DNA of 64,000 bases from DAIMFL01 sp964372215 (GCA_964372215.1 CAYJQC010000002.1:181668-245667); one strand, 5' to 3'; positions 42,338 to 53,705 are shown, counted from the first letter of the stretch. Program-made: numbers and translations. Notes: a model not told the origin generated them from the letters alone.

Positions 42338-45193
42338 ATGCCGAAAGCCGATTCCCCCCCGCGCGCGACGGCCGAGCCGAAGCACGTCTATCTCGTGGAC
42401 GGCTCGGGCTACATCTTCCGCGCCTTCCACGCCCTGCCGCCGATGACCCGGGCCGACGGCACGCCGGTCAACGCCGTGCTCGGCTTCACCAACATGCTGC
42501 TGCAGCTGATCGAGCAGGCGCAGGCCGACGAGGCGGCGGACTATTTCGCGGTGATCTTCGACACCTCGCGGGTCTCGTTCCGCAACGAGATCTATCCCGC
42601 CTACAAGGCGCAGCGGCCCGATCCGCCGGCGGAGCTGATCCCACAGTTCGGCCTGGTGCGCGAGGCGACCCGCGCGCTCAACCTGCCCTGCATCGAGATG
42701 AACGGCTTCGAGGCCGACGACCTGATCGCCACTTATGCGCGCCAGGCGGCGGCCCGCGGGGCGCACGTCACCATCGTCTCGTCCGACAAGGATTTGATGC
42801 AGCTGGTCGGCGGCGCGATCTCGATGTGGGACCCGATGAAGAATCGCCGCATCGGCGAGGCCGAGGTGCGCGAGAAGTTCGGCGTCGGCCCCGACAAGGT
42901 GGTGGACGTGCAGGCGCTGGCCGGCGATTCCACCGACAACGTGCCGGGGGTGCCGGGCATCGGGGTCAAGACCGCGGCGGAGCTGATCAACAGCTACGGC
43001 GATCTCGACACGCTTCTCGAACACGCGGCCGAGATCAAGCAGCCGAAGCGGCGCGAGAATCTGCTGGCCAACGCCGACAAGGCCCGCATCAGCCGGCAGC
43101 TGGTGAAGCTCAAGGACGACGTGCCGGTCGCGGACTCGCTCGACGACTTCATGCTGCGCGGGCCCGACCACGACAAGCTGCTCGCCTTCCTGCGCGACAA
43201 CCAGTTCCGCGCGCTGATCGCCAAGATCGAGGCCCGCAAGGGCAGCGCCGCGGAATCCGCCAAGGGCAGCAGCGCGGCGACCGCGACCGCCGCGCTCAAG
43301 GCCAAGGCGGCGCGCGCGGCGGACGGCAAGGACTACGTGCTGGTGCAGGACGCGGCGGCGCTGGAGACCTGGATCGCCGCGGCCCGGGCCGCCGGCCAGG
43401 TCGCCTTCGACACCGAGACCACTTCGCTCGATCCGACCCGCGCCGAGCTGGTCGGGTTCTCCCTGGCGGTCGAGCCGGGGCGCGCCTGTTACGTGCCGGT
43501 CGGCCACAAGACGCCGAAGACGCAAGGCGCGCTCGACCTCGCCGGCGACGGCGACGACGAGTCCGGCGACACGCCGACGCAGATCCCGATCGGCGCGGCG
43601 CTCGCGCTGCTGAAGCCGCTGCTCGAGGACGAGAGCGTCCTGAAGATCGGCCAGAACATCAAGTACGACATGGTGGTGATGGCCGGCCTCGGGCTCGCGA
43701 TCGCGCCGGTCGACGACACCATGCTGATCTCCTATGTGCTGGAGGGCGGCGCCCACGGCCACGGCATGGACGAGCTGGCCGAGCTGCATCTCGGCCATAC
43801 CACCATCAAGTACGGCGACGTCACCGGCAGTGGCAAGGCCAAGGTCACCTTCGACCTGGTGCCGCTCGACAAGGCGCGCGACTACGCCGCCGAGGACGCC
43901 GACGTGACGCTGAAGCTGCTTCACGTGCTGAAGCCGCGGCTGGTCGAGGAACATCTGGTCACGGTCTACGAGACCATCGAGCGGCCGCTCATTCCCGTCG
44001 TCGCCGAGATGGAGCTGGCCGGGGTCAAGGTCGACGCCCAGGAGCTGACCCGCCTGTCGGCGGATTTCGCCGAACGGCTGGTCGAGCTGGAGCAGCGGAT
44101 CCACCGCCTTGCGGGTCGCGAGTTCAATGTCGGCTCGCCCAAGCAGCTCGGCGAGATACTGTTCGACGAGATGAGCCTCGGCGGCGGCAAGAAGGGCAAG
44201 ACCGGCGCCTATGCGACCGGCGCCGACGTGCTCGAGGAACTGGCGGCCCAGGGCCACGACCTGCCGGCCCGGGTGCTCGACTGGCGCCAGCTCTCGAAGC
44301 TGAAGAGCACCTATACCGACGCGCTGCTCACCCAGATCAACCCGGCGACGGGGCGGGTCCATACCTCGTTCGCGCTGGCCGCCACCTCGACCGGCCGCCT
44401 GTCATCGACCGACCCCAATCTGCAGAATATCCCGGTGCGCACCGAGGAAGGCCGCAAGATCCGCCGCGCCTTCGTGGCGGAGAAGGGCCACAAGCTGCTG
44501 TCGGTCGACTATTCCCAGATCGAACTGCGCCTGGCCGCCCACATGGCCGACGTGGCGCCGCTCAAGGAGGCGTTCCGGAACGGCGCCGACATCCACGCCC
44601 TGACCGCCTCCCAGGTGTTCGGCGTGCCGGTGGAGGGCATGGACCCGATGGTGCGGCGGCGCGCCAAGGCGATCAATTTCGGCATCATCTACGGCATCAG
44701 CGCGTTCGGCCTGGCGAACCAGCTCGGCATCCCCCAGGGCGAGGCCAAGGCCTATATCGAGGCCTATTTCGAGCGTTATCCGGGGATCCGCGCCTACATG
44801 GAGCGGACCAAGAAGTTCGCCCGCGAGCACGGCTATGTCGTGACCCTGTTTGGAAGGCGCTGCCACGTGCCGGGCATCAACGACAAGAACCCGGCGCGGA
44901 AATCCTTCATGGAACGCGCGGCGATCAACGCGCCGCTGCAGGGCAGCGCCGCCGACATCATCAAGCGCGCCATGATCCGGGTGATGCCGGCGCTGGCCGA
45001 CGCCAGGCTCAAGGCCCGCATGCTGCTGCAGGTGCATGACGAGCTCTTGTTCGAGGTGCCGGTGAAGGAGGCCGAGAAGACCGCCAAGTTGGTGAAGCAG
45101 GTGATGGAAGACGCGATTCACCCGGCGCTCGAGCTCGACGTGCCCCTGATCGCCGATACCGGCCTCGCCGACAGCTGGGCCGAGGCGCATTAG
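42338..45193 (+). CDS. polA: DNA polymerase I
   Basis: 951 residues with all three domains. The 5'-3' exonuclease comes first (YLVDGSGYIFRAFHALP; H3TH region STDNVPGVPGIGVKTA). The 3'-5' exonuclease follows with its Asp-Glu pair intact in FDTETTSLDP and later YAAEDADVTLKL. The polymerase domain has STGRLSSTDPNLQNIPVRT, motif A VDYSQIELRL and motif C QVHDELLFEV. It removes RNA primers and fills repair gaps. Alphaproteobacterial PolA is usually about this length. Confidence 0.98.
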   Translation: MPKADSPPRATAEPKHVYLVDGSGYIFRAFHALPPMTRADGTPVNAVLGFTNMLLQLIEQAQADEAADYFAVIFDTSRVSFRNEIYPAYKAQRPDPPAELIPQFGLVREATRALNLPCIEMNGFEADDLIATYARQAAARGAHVTIVSSDKDLMQLVGGAISMWDPMKNRRIGEAEVREKFGVGPDKVVDVQALAGDSTDNVPGVPGIGVKTAAELINSYGDLDTLLEHAAEIKQPKRRENLLANADKARISRQLVKLKDDVPVADSLDDFMLRGPDHDKLLAFLRDNQFRALIAKIEARKGSAAESAKGSSAATATAALKAKAARAADGKDYVLVQDAAALETWIAAARAAGQVAFDTETTSLDPTRAELVGFSLAVEPGRACYVPVGHKTPKTQGALDLAGDGDDESGDTPTQIPIGAALALLKPLLEDESVLKIGQNIKYDMVVMAGLGLAIAPVDDTMLISYVLEGGAHGHGMDELAELHLGHTTIKYGDVTGSGKAKVTFDLVPLDKARDYAAEDADVTLKLLHVLKPRLVEEHLVTVYETIERPLIPVVAEMELAGVKVDAQELTRLSADFAERLVELEQRIHRLAGREFNVGSPKQLGEILFDEMSLGGGKKGKTGAYATGADVLEELAAQGHDLPARVLDWRQLSKLKSTYTDALLTQINPATGRVHTSFALAATSTGRLSSTDPNLQNIPVRTEEGRKIRRAFVAEKGHKLLSVDYSQIELRLAAHMADVAPLKEAFRNGADIHALTASQVFGVPVEGMDPMVRRRAKAINFGIIYGISAFGLANQLGIPQGEAKAYIEAYFERYPGIRAYMERTKKFAREHGYVVTLFGRRCHVPGINDKNPARKSFMERAAINAPLQGSAADIIKRAMIRVMPALADARLKARMLLQVHDELLFEVPVKEAEKTAKLVKQVMEDAIHPALELDVPLIADTGLADSWAEAH

Positions 45194-45233
45194 GCGAGAA
45201 AGCTTCCGCCCCCCCGCCGTCAGCGCACCTGCG

Positions 45234-45377
45234 TCACCCCTTGCGCGGCGGCGGCATCGTCGTGGTCGTCTTGCCGGTCATTTCCGACTTGTAGGCGCTC
45301 TGCCCGCCGCCGGACTTCGCCTTGTCCTGCTTCGGCTTCTTCTTTTCCTTGCTGCTGCGCTGCTGACCCTTGGCCAT
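45234..45377 (-). CDS. small basic protein, 47 residues
   Basis: MAKGQQRSSKEKKKPKQDK at the N-terminus, a Gly-rich middle and TTTTMPPPRKG at the end. The lysine-rich, disordered composition and the MAKGQxRSxKEKKKPK start recur in short alphaproteobacterial hypothetical proteins. It is convergent with polA, 40 nt away. Possibly a nucleoid- or RNA-binding peptide; function unknown. Confidence 0.65.
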   Translation of the reverse strand: MAKGQQRSSKEKKKPKQDKAKSGGGQSAYKSEMTGKTTTTMPPPRKG

Positions 45378-45439
45378 GGCGTCTCTCCCCTGTGCTTGCC
45401 CATGCCACCCCGCCGCGAGGAGGGGTGGCGCCGGAATCA

Positions 45440-45952
45440 TACAACATCGACGGTTCCGGCCAAACGGCCGTGACGGCACCGGCAGGGGCCTCATCGACTA
45501 TGCCCGCGAAGCGCTGTTCGGGTCGCTCGGCATCGCCGACTTCACCTGGACGCTCGGTACCAACGGCGAGCCGTCGGTCGCCTCGGGGCTGCGCCTGACC
45601 CCCGCGCGACCTGGCGAAGATCGGCCAGCTCGTGCTGAACGGCGGCAGATGGGACGCGGCGCGGATCGTGCCGGCCGACTGGCTCGACGCCGCCTTCGCG
45701 CCGCGCGCCGACATCGGCGACGGCCTGCGCTATGGCTATCAGTGGTGGCTGGGGAGCCTGATGACCGACGGCCGGCCGTGGATGGCCGGGTTCGGCAATG
45801 GCGGCCAGCGCCTGATGGTGGTGCCGAGCCGCGACCTGGCGGTCGCCATCTTGTGCGGCCGCTACAACGAGGCCGATGCGTGGAAGCTGCCGGTCAAGGT
45901 GCTGGTCGACTTCATCCGGCCGGGCGGATTGCCGGCGAGGGATGCGACCTAA
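45440..45952 (+). pseudogene. serine beta-lactamase-family protein, 5'-truncated and frameshifted
   Basis: The remnant starts in mid-domain (GLIDYAREALFGSLGIADFTW), continues to SGLRLTP, then shifts by one base near 45604 and resumes as RDLAKIGQLVLNGGRWD ... YGYQWWLG ... VAILCGRYN. The catalytic SxxK half is missing. Both lesions together make a functional product implausible. It overlaps the end of phaZ on the other strand. Confidence 0.8.
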
Positions 45953-47181
45953 TCCCGTTTCTCCGCGTCGTGGCGGCGGATGAAGCCTTCGATGACAGGC
46001 GCGATCGCATTGCGCCACTTGCCGCCGTTGAACAGGCCGTAATGGCCGACATTCTCCTGCAGGTGATAGTGCTTCTTCGATTTCGGCAGGTTCGGCGTGA
46101 TGTCGAGCGCGGCCTTGGTCTGGCCGACCCCCGAGATGTCGTCGAGCCCGCCCTCGATGCACAGGATCGCGGTGCGCTCGATCGCGTCCGGCTTCACCGG
46201 ATGCCAGCGCATGACCAGCTCGCCCTTGGGCAGCAGATGGCGCTGGAACACGATGTCGAGGGTGGACAGGTAGAACTCGGCCGGCAGGTCGGCGACCGCC
46301 AGGTATTCCTCGTAGAAGCCGCGCTTCTTGTCCGCCGCGTCGTCGTCGCCCTTCACCAGATGCTCGAACAGCTCGTGCTGCGCCTCCATGTGCTTGTCGA
46401 GATTCATCGAGATGAAGTTGGTGAGCTGGATGAAGCCGGGATAGACCTGCCGCATGGCGCCGGGATAGAACGGCGGCACCTGCACCACCACGTTCTTCTC
46501 GAACCACTCGAGATCGTTCTCGGTGGCGAGGCGGTTGACCGCGGTCTCCGACTTGCGGGTGTCCACCGGCCCGCCGATCAGGGTCATCGAGGACGGCACG
46601 CAATTGTCGCCCCAGCCCGACATCAAGGCGACGGCGGCCATCACCGGCACCGAAGGCTGGCACACGCCCATGATGTGGGTGTTGGGGCCGAGGTAGTGCA
46701 GGAAGTCGACGACGTAGTCGACATAGTCGTAGAAATTGAACTTGTCCTCGGTCATCGGGACCATGCGCGCGTCGCTCCAATCGGTGACGTAGACGTCGTG
46801 ATTGGGCAGCATCCGCTCGACCGTGCCGCGCAGCAGGGTGGCGAAATGCCCGGACATCGGGGCGACGATGAGAAGCCGCGGATCGTTGCGGGCGGTATCG
46901 CGCTTGAAGTGCAGCAGGCGGCACCAGGTGCGGGTGATCGCCGGCTCGATCTCGACCGCCACCGGCACGCCGTCGATCTCGGTGGAGTCGAGGCCCCAGT
47001 CGGGCTTGCCGTAGCGCCGGGTCTGATGCTCGAACACGTCGGCGGCCGAGCCCAGCGTGCGGCCCCAATAGGTGCTGGCGATCGGGTTGAACGGGTTCTT
47101 CATGATGAGCTTCGTCGCCTCGGCGGCGAAGCGCGCCGGCGCCATGCTCATCCGCTGCAGTTCGTGCATGTAGTAGAGCAT
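45949..47181 (-). CDS. phaZ: intracellular polyhydroxyalkanoate depolymerase
   Basis: 410 residues from ATG 47181 (MLYYMHELQRMSMAP), the usual start of the alphaproteobacterial family; the frame is open to 47310 but without homology. The lipase-like box carries a Cys nucleophile (GVCQPSVPVMA), with the later Asp region GGLDDISG and His in NVGHYGLFNG. It degrades native PHB granules to release carbon. An AT-rich region lies just upstream. Confidence 0.93.
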   Translation of the reverse strand: MLYYMHELQRMSMAPARFAAEATKLIMKNPFNPIASTYWGRTLGSAADVFEHQTRRYGKPDWGLDSTEIDGVPVAVEIEPAITRTWCRLLHFKRDTARNDPRLLIVAPMSGHFATLLRGTVERMLPNHDVYVTDWSDARMVPMTEDKFNFYDYVDYVVDFLHYLGPNTHIMGVCQPSVPVMAAVALMSGWGDNCVPSSMTLIGGPVDTRKSETAVNRLATENDLEWFEKNVVVQVPPFYPGAMRQVYPGFIQLTNFISMNLDKHMEAQHELFEHLVKGDDDAADKKRGFYEEYLAVADLPAEFYLSTLDIVFQRHLLPKGELVMRWHPVKPDAIERTAILCIEGGLDDISGVGQTKAALDITPNLPKSKKHYHLQENVGHYGLFNGGKWRNAIAPVIEGFIRRHDAEKRD

Positions 47182-47426
47182 CGCCGGTCTCCTTGGCATC
47201 CCGGAGCCCGGCAGCGGCGGCGCGGCAGCCGGGAGGGTCGGGGCCATCTGGTGGAAGCCTGCCATCATGCCCAGGCAGGTGTTTACGCCTGATAAAAACC
47301 AATTTATCATGTAATTTCAATTAATTAAACGTCGCGTTCGGGGCCGGCGAATCCGTATTGGCGCATGGCGGCCGGGCGGTATGATGGCCGGACAGGCGGG
47401 GCACGCGGAAAAAACTGTACGACCAG
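47182..47426. promoter_or_regulatory. divergent promoter region phaZ / hybrid kinase
   Basis: A 245-nt gap between divergent genes. Its central part (about 47288-47333) is the most AT-rich patch of the right half (runs such as ATAAAAACCAATTTATC and TTCAATTAATTAAAC), so promoters for both genes probably lie here. No specific operator could be named. Confidence 0.45.
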
Positions 47427-49400
47427 ATGGCGGCGGGACGGTCCAACCAACCGGAGGTTTCCGACACGCCGCAATTCCGGTACCACCGGCATTTCCTGAT
47501 CGCGGCCTTCGTGATCTCCGGCATCAGCTTTGCGGTCGACCTGGCGACTCCGCGCGGGGTCGCCGCCGGCGTGTTCCCCCATCTGCTGGCGATCGCCCTG
47601 CTGACCTGGACCGCGCACCGGCGCGCGCCCTATGTGCTGGCCGCGCTGGCCAGCCTGTTCAGCCTGGCCGGCTTCGCCCTGACCGAGGGCGGCAACCCCG
47701 ACATCATCCTGATGAACCGGGGATTCCTGATCGTCAGCTACTGGGTCATGGCCTTCGTGGTCGCCCGCAAGCTGGCCTCGGACCAACGCTTCCAGAAAAG
47801 CCACGCAAGGGTCGAAAGGGCGCTGGACAGCCAGGCGGCCGAACTCGAATCGGAGATCGAGCAGCGGCTTCAGACCCAGGACTCGCTGGAGCGCGCCGAG
47901 ATCGGCCTGCGGCTGATCATCGACCGGCTGCCGGCACTGGTCGCCTATGTCGACGCCGACCAGCGCTATCGCTTCACCAACGCCTATTACGACAAGTTCT
48001 TCGGCGTCACGTCGACGCAGCCCTTCGGCCAGCATGTCCGCTCGGTGCTCGGCGAAGCCGCCTACGAGTACGCGGCGCCCAACATCAGCCAGGCGCTGGC
48101 CGGCCAAGTCGTCAAGTGTACCCTCGATCTGCCGACGCCGCAGGGCGCATCCAGCTTCAACGTGACCTATGTCCCCGATCTCGACGACGACGGCGCGGTG
48201 CGCGGATTCGTGGTCCTGGCGCTCGACGTGACCGAGGAACAGCGGCTGCTGCAGATGCTCATGCAATCGCAGCGGCTGGAAGCGGTGGGCCAGCTGACCG
48301 GCGGCATCGCACACGACTTCAACAATCTCCTGGCGGTGGTCATCGGCCGGCTGGAGCTGCTGCTCGAAACCTTCGCCCCCGACGATTCGCGGGTCGCGCA
48401 GGTTCAGATGGCGCTGAAGGCGGGCGAACGCGGCGCCACGCTCACCCGCCAGCTTCTGGCCTTTTCGCGGCAGCAGCCGCTGCAGCCGCGGCCGGTGGAG
48501 GCCCGGCAGATCGTCGCCGGCGCGCTGGCGATGCTCGGCCGGACCCTGGGCGAGCAGATCGAGATCGAGATCGTGAGCGCGCCCAACCTCTGGCTGTGCG
48601 AGGTGGATCCGGCGCAGCTCGAATCCGCCATCGTCAACCTGGCGCTCAACGCGCGCGACGCCATGGCGAGCGGCGGCAAGCTCACCATCGAGCTGGCGAA
48701 CGCCCAGCTCGCCGAGGCCTACGCCGCGCAGCAATCGGAAGTGAGGCCCGGCGCCTATGTCGTGATCTCCGTGAGCGACAACGGCACCGGCATGGATGAG
48801 AAGACGCGCCGTCGGGTGTTCGAGCCGTTTTTCACCACCAAGGAGCCCGGCAAGGGCTCCGGCCTCGGCCTCGCCATGGTCTACGGATTCGTCAAGCAAT
48901 CCCATGGCCATGTCAGCGTCTACAGCGAGCTGGGCCACGGCACCACCTTCAGGATCTATCTGCCGCGCGCCGACGCGAAGCCGGACGACCTGTCGCCGCC
49001 GCTCGACGACGGCGACCTGATGGGCCAAGGCGAACGGATCCTGGTGGTCGAGGACGACGAGGGCATCTGCGAGCTGGTGGTGGCCCAGCTCGGCGGGCTC
49101 GGCTATCGGATCGCGACGGCGAATTCCGGTCGGGCGGCGCTCGAGCGCCTGAGGGCCGACGAGTTCGACCTGCTGCTCACCGATCTGGTGCTGCCGGGCG
49201 GCATGAACGGGCGCCGGGTCGCAGAAGCGGCGACCGCCTTGCAGCCGTCGCTGCGGGTGCTGTACATGTCCGGCTATTCCGAGAACGCGGTCATCCATCA
49301 CGATCGGGTCGATCCCGGAGTCCGGCTCCTGCAGAAGCCGTTCCACCGGGCCGAACTGGCCCGGGCGGTAAGGCGCGCGCTTTCCGACACCCCCGACTGA
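47427..49400 (+). CDS. hybrid sensor histidine kinase with receiver
   Basis: 657 residues. Four to five membrane helices (about 25-120) are followed by a coiled coil (ERALDSQAAELESEIEQRL), a PAS domain (LRLIIDRLPALVAYVDADQRY), a HisKA domain with phosphoacceptor His near 296 in GGIAHDFNNLL, and an HATPase domain (NLALNARDAM; SDNGTGM; GKGSGLGLAMVYGF). The C-terminal receiver has VVEDDEGI and the Asp in LLLTDLVLPGGMNG, then LQKPF. No separate response regulator is adjacent. The signal is unknown. Confidence 0.94.
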   Translation: MAAGRSNQPEVSDTPQFRYHRHFLIAAFVISGISFAVDLATPRGVAAGVFPHLLAIALLTWTAHRRAPYVLAALASLFSLAGFALTEGGNPDIILMNRGFLIVSYWVMAFVVARKLASDQRFQKSHARVERALDSQAAELESEIEQRLQTQDSLERAEIGLRLIIDRLPALVAYVDADQRYRFTNAYYDKFFGVTSTQPFGQHVRSVLGEAAYEYAAPNISQALAGQVVKCTLDLPTPQGASSFNVTYVPDLDDDGAVRGFVVLALDVTEEQRLLQMLMQSQRLEAVGQLTGGIAHDFNNLLAVVIGRLELLLETFAPDDSRVAQVQMALKAGERGATLTRQLLAFSRQQPLQPRPVEARQIVAGALAMLGRTLGEQIEIEIVSAPNLWLCEVDPAQLESAIVNLALNARDAMASGGKLTIELANAQLAEAYAAQQSEVRPGAYVVISVSDNGTGMDEKTRRRVFEPFFTTKEPGKGSGLGLAMVYGFVKQSHGHVSVYSELGHGTTFRIYLPRADAKPDDLSPPLDDGDLMGQGERILVVEDDEGICELVVAQLGGLGYRIATANSGRAALERLRADEFDLLLTDLVLPGGMNGRRVAEAATALQPSLRVLYMSGYSENAVIHHDRVDPGVRLLQKPFHRAELARAVRRALSDTPD

Positions 49401-49443
49401 ATCGCGGCGCGCCAGATCGTCGCCCCCTGACCCGAGTCCCGCC

Positions 49444-51090
49444 ATGTCCGCCATGCCGACCCCCGACCTGATCCTGTTCAACGCCGACATCCGCACCATG
49501 GATCCGGCGCGACCGCGGGCGCGGGCGCTGGCCGCCGGCGGCGGCCGCATCCTGGCGCTCGGCGAGGACGCCGAGATCCGGGCGCTCGCCAACGGGCGCA
49601 CCCGCAAGGTCGACGCCGGCGGCCGGCTGGTCCTGCCGGGGTTCCAGGACACCCATATCCACCTGCAGGACAGCGGCACCGAGTTCTCCACCAGCGCCAA
49701 CCTGGAAGCGGCGCGCACGGTCGCCGAGCTGCAGCGGATCATGCGCGACTACGCGGCGCGCCAGACCAACGAGCTCTGGGTCCACGGCGTCGGCTGGTAT
49801 TCCGGCATCTTCGGCGCGCACAACCTGACCCGCCAGGTGCTGGACGAGGCGGTGCCCGACCGGCCCTGCTTCATCTTCGCCTCCGACGGCCACAATGCCG
49901 CGCTCAACACCAAGGGGTGCGAGGCGATCGGCCTCGACGCCAGCGTCGCCGATCCCCGCAACGGCCAGTTCGTGCGCGATGGTGAGGGCGTACCCACCGG
50001 GCTCGCCTACGAGGACGCCATCGGCTGGATCTTCAAGCGGCTGCCGGAGGCGCCGCTCGAGCGCTACGCCGACGGCGTGCGGTTCGGCCAGGCGCTGTGC
50101 AATCGCCACGGCATCACCGGCGTGCTCGACGCCCTGGTCGAAGAGCGCCACATGAAGGTCTATCGCGGTCTCGACCGGGCCGGCGATCTCACCCTGCGGG
50201 TCGCCGCCACCGCCAAGGTCTTCCCGGAGGAGTCGGTGCCCGACGCGCTCGGCCGGGTCGAGGCGCTGCGCCGCGACTACCGCAGCGCCAATGTCCGGGT
50301 CCACTCGGCGAAGTTCTTCCTCGACGGCGTGCTGGAGAACCGCACCGCGGCGATGCTCGAGGACTATTCCGACGCCGCCGGCGGCAATGCCGCGATCATG
50401 TTCGACCTGGACCAGCTGGCCCAGCTGTTCCGGGTGTTCGACGCGGCGCGGTTCCAGCTTCACGTCCATGTCATCGGCGACCGCGCGACCCCGGTCGCGC
50501 TCGACCGCATCGCGGCGGCGCCGGCGGGGAACCGCGCCAGGCCCCCCCGGCCACAGCGCCCCCAAGTACAGGTGATCGACCCCGCCGACATCCCGCGCCT
50601 GCGCGAGCTCGGCGTGGTCGCCAACATCCAGCCGCTGTGGGCCCGCTGCGAGCCGTCGGTGACCGATGTGGCACTGCCGATGATCGGGCCGGAACGCGGG
50701 CGCTGGATGTATCCCTGGCGCTCGATCATCGACTCCGGCGCGCCCTATGCGGTCAGCAGCGACTGGGGCGTGTCGACTCTGAACCCGTTCCCGATCATGC
50801 AGGTCGCGGTGACCCGCCAGCCCGAGGACAAGGGGCCGGACTATCCGGTGTTCGAGGCCGAGGAGCGGTTGAGCGTCGCCGACGTGGTGCGCGGCTACAC
50901 CACCTGCGCCGCCGCCTGCGCCTGGCGCGGCGGCGAGACCGGATCGCTTGTGCCGGGCAAGCTCGCCGATCTCATCGTGCTCGACCGCGACGTGTTCGCG
51001 ATCGACCCCTACGAGATCGCCGGCACCGAGGTGCTGCTGACCCTGCTCGGCGGCAACGAGGTGCACCGCGCCGACGACTTCGCCGGCTGA
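49444..51090 (+). CDS. amidohydrolase family 3 protein (YtcJ-like), possible damaged site
   Basis: 548 residues. LPGFQDTHIHL supplies the first two metal His; HVHVIGD near residue 340 and SSDWGVSTLNP near the end supply later ligands. Between them relatives usually have an Arg-His-x-I-x-H-x-Q motif before IDP. Here the segment reads RARPPRPQRPQVQVIDPADI, with no His, next to a run of seven C. Either a pair of compensating indels or substitution has removed a ligand, so activity is doubtful. Otherwise the protein is full length. Confidence 0.85.
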   Translation: MSAMPTPDLILFNADIRTMDPARPRARALAAGGGRILALGEDAEIRALANGRTRKVDAGGRLVLPGFQDTHIHLQDSGTEFSTSANLEAARTVAELQRIMRDYAARQTNELWVHGVGWYSGIFGAHNLTRQVLDEAVPDRPCFIFASDGHNAALNTKGCEAIGLDASVADPRNGQFVRDGEGVPTGLAYEDAIGWIFKRLPEAPLERYADGVRFGQALCNRHGITGVLDALVEERHMKVYRGLDRAGDLTLRVAATAKVFPEESVPDALGRVEALRRDYRSANVRVHSAKFFLDGVLENRTAAMLEDYSDAAGGNAAIMFDLDQLAQLFRVFDAARFQLHVHVIGDRATPVALDRIAAAPAGNRARPPRPQRPQVQVIDPADIPRLRELGVVANIQPLWARCEPSVTDVALPMIGPERGRWMYPWRSIIDSGAPYAVSSDWGVSTLNPFPIMQVAVTRQPEDKGPDYPVFEAEERLSVADVVRGYTTCAAACAWRGGETGSLVPGKLADLIVLDRDVFAIDPYEIAGTEVLLTLLGGNEVHRADDFAG

Positions 51091-51320
51091 TGCCGATCTT
51101 GGTCTCCCTTTTTGTAGTAGAGCATGATTCACGGATTGCACTGTTTCAGTGCGATCCGACCATGGTTAGCGGCCGCGCGCTCGCGCCGGTCGCCGGGGGC
51201 TGCTGGAGCGTGATCCGATCAAGCCGAATCGGCTTGATCGGTGAATCACGCTCTACTCTAATGAAAGAAGAGCACGATTCACCGATCAGGTTGGGCCAAC
51301 CTGATCGGATCGTGCTCTAG
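51091..51320. repeat. three AGAGCRTGAT palindromic repeats (copies A, B, C)
   Basis: Copy A (about 51091-51160) is nearly the inverse of the repeat at 411-488, including the conserved tail. Copy B (51206-51253) has arms GAGCGTGA/TCACGCTC around an inner palindrome GATCAAGCCGAATCGGCTTG. Copy C (51269-51318) has arms AGAGCACG/CGTGCTCT around GATCAGGTTGGGCCAACCTG. B and C would form long hairpins. No gene lies in 51091-51458. Confidence 0.8.
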
Positions 51321-51458
51321 GCTGCCGGCTTCCGGATCCACCACAGCATCGGTCCCGAACCGTCGCCATCACGGGACGATGCCGTTTGGCGGTTCGCCTG
51401 GGCGGCGTCGGACGGCGTCCGGAAAGCGGAGGAAGCGCGGGCAACCCGGGAGGAAGCC

Positions 51459-52743
51459 GTGTCGAAAGCATCCATCATCGGCGGCGCCGTCGCCCTTTCC
51501 GTGACGCTTCTGCTGGGGCCGTCGCCCGGCACCGGAACGTCCGCGCGGGCCGGCGTGACGATCGCGATTTCCTGTTCGTCGCTGGGGGTGGAGCTGGAGT
51601 TGTGCCGCGCCGGCGCCGAGGCCTGGGCCGCCGGGACCGGCAACCAGGTCAAGCTGGTCGCGACCCCCGCCGACGCCAACGAGCGGCTCGCGCTCTACCA
51701 GTCGCTGCTCGCCGCCGGATCGGGCGACATCGACGTCTTCCAGATCGACGTGGTGTGGCCGGGCATCCTGGCGAACCACTTCGTCGATCTCAATCGATAC
51801 ATCCCGGCCGTGGCATTGGCGGATCATTTCGACGCGCTGCTGGCCAACGACACCGTCGACGACATGCTGGTCGCGGCGCCGTGGTTCGTCGACGCCGGGA
51901 TGCTCTACTACCGCGCCGACCTGCTCGAAAGATACGGCCTGCCGGTGCCCGAGACCTGGCAGGCGCTGGCCGAGACCGCGACCGCCATCGTCGCGGCCGA
52001 GCGGGCCGCCGGCAATGCCGGGCTGCAGGGCTATGTCTGGCAGGGGCGCGCCTATGAGGGTCTCGCCTGCAACGCCCTCGAATGGATCTACAGCCATGGC
52101 GGCGGCACTGTCATCGCCGCCGACGGCACCATCACCATCGACAACCGCCGGGCGGCGCAGGCGATCGACCAGGCCCGGAGCTGGATCGGCACCATCTCGC
52201 CCCAGGGCGTGCTGAACTATGCCGAAGAGGACGCGCGCGGCGTGTTCCAGTCGGGCATGGCGGTGTTCATGCGCAACTGGCCCTATGCCTGGGCGCTGGC
52301 CAACGCTGCGGACAGCCCGGTCGCCGGCAAGGTCGGGGTCGCCCCGCTGCCCCGGGCGGCCGGGCCCGAGGGTCGCCACGGGGCGACACTGGGCGGCCAG
52401 CAGCTCGCCGTCTCGCGCTATTCCAGCCATCCGCAGGAGGCCACCGATCTGGTCCGCCATCTGACCGGCAGCGACGAGCAGAAGCGGCGCGCCATCGCCG
52501 GCGCGTTCAACCCGACGCGGCGCAGCCTGTACGACGACCCCGAGCTGCTGGCCGCCAATCCGTTCCTTGCCGATTTCACGGCGATCCTGGACGGCGCCGT
52601 GGCGCGCCCGTCGAGCGTGACCGGCCGGCGCTACAACCGAGTCTCGAGCGGCTTCGTGCAGGCGGTCCATGACAGCCTGTCCGGCCGCGGCACGGCGGCG
52701 GAGAATCTCGCCGGTCTCGCGGCCGAGCTCGATCGACTGAGCC

Positions 52744-52760
<17 letters not shown>
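51459..52760 (+). CDS. ABC sugar transporter, substrate-binding protein
   Basis: 433 residues with a Sec signal (about 1-31: IIGGAVALSVTLLLGPSPG). The mature protein has the family 1 solute-binding plan: LYQSLLAAGSGDIDVFQIDVVWPG, AAPWFVDAGMLYYRADLL and FQSGMAVFMRNWPYAWALA. The DVFQIDVVWPG and WFVDAGMLYYR stretches are typical of trehalose/maltose (ThuE/MalE-like) binding proteins. GTG start. The permease gene begins within its last codons. Confidence 0.9.

Positions 52761-53705
<945 letters not shown>

Noticed and set aside
41864..44362. An 832-codon open frame antisense to hicBA and polA
   Set aside because: Antisense of well-identified genes, with no motifs and a composition typical of reverse-frame shadows.
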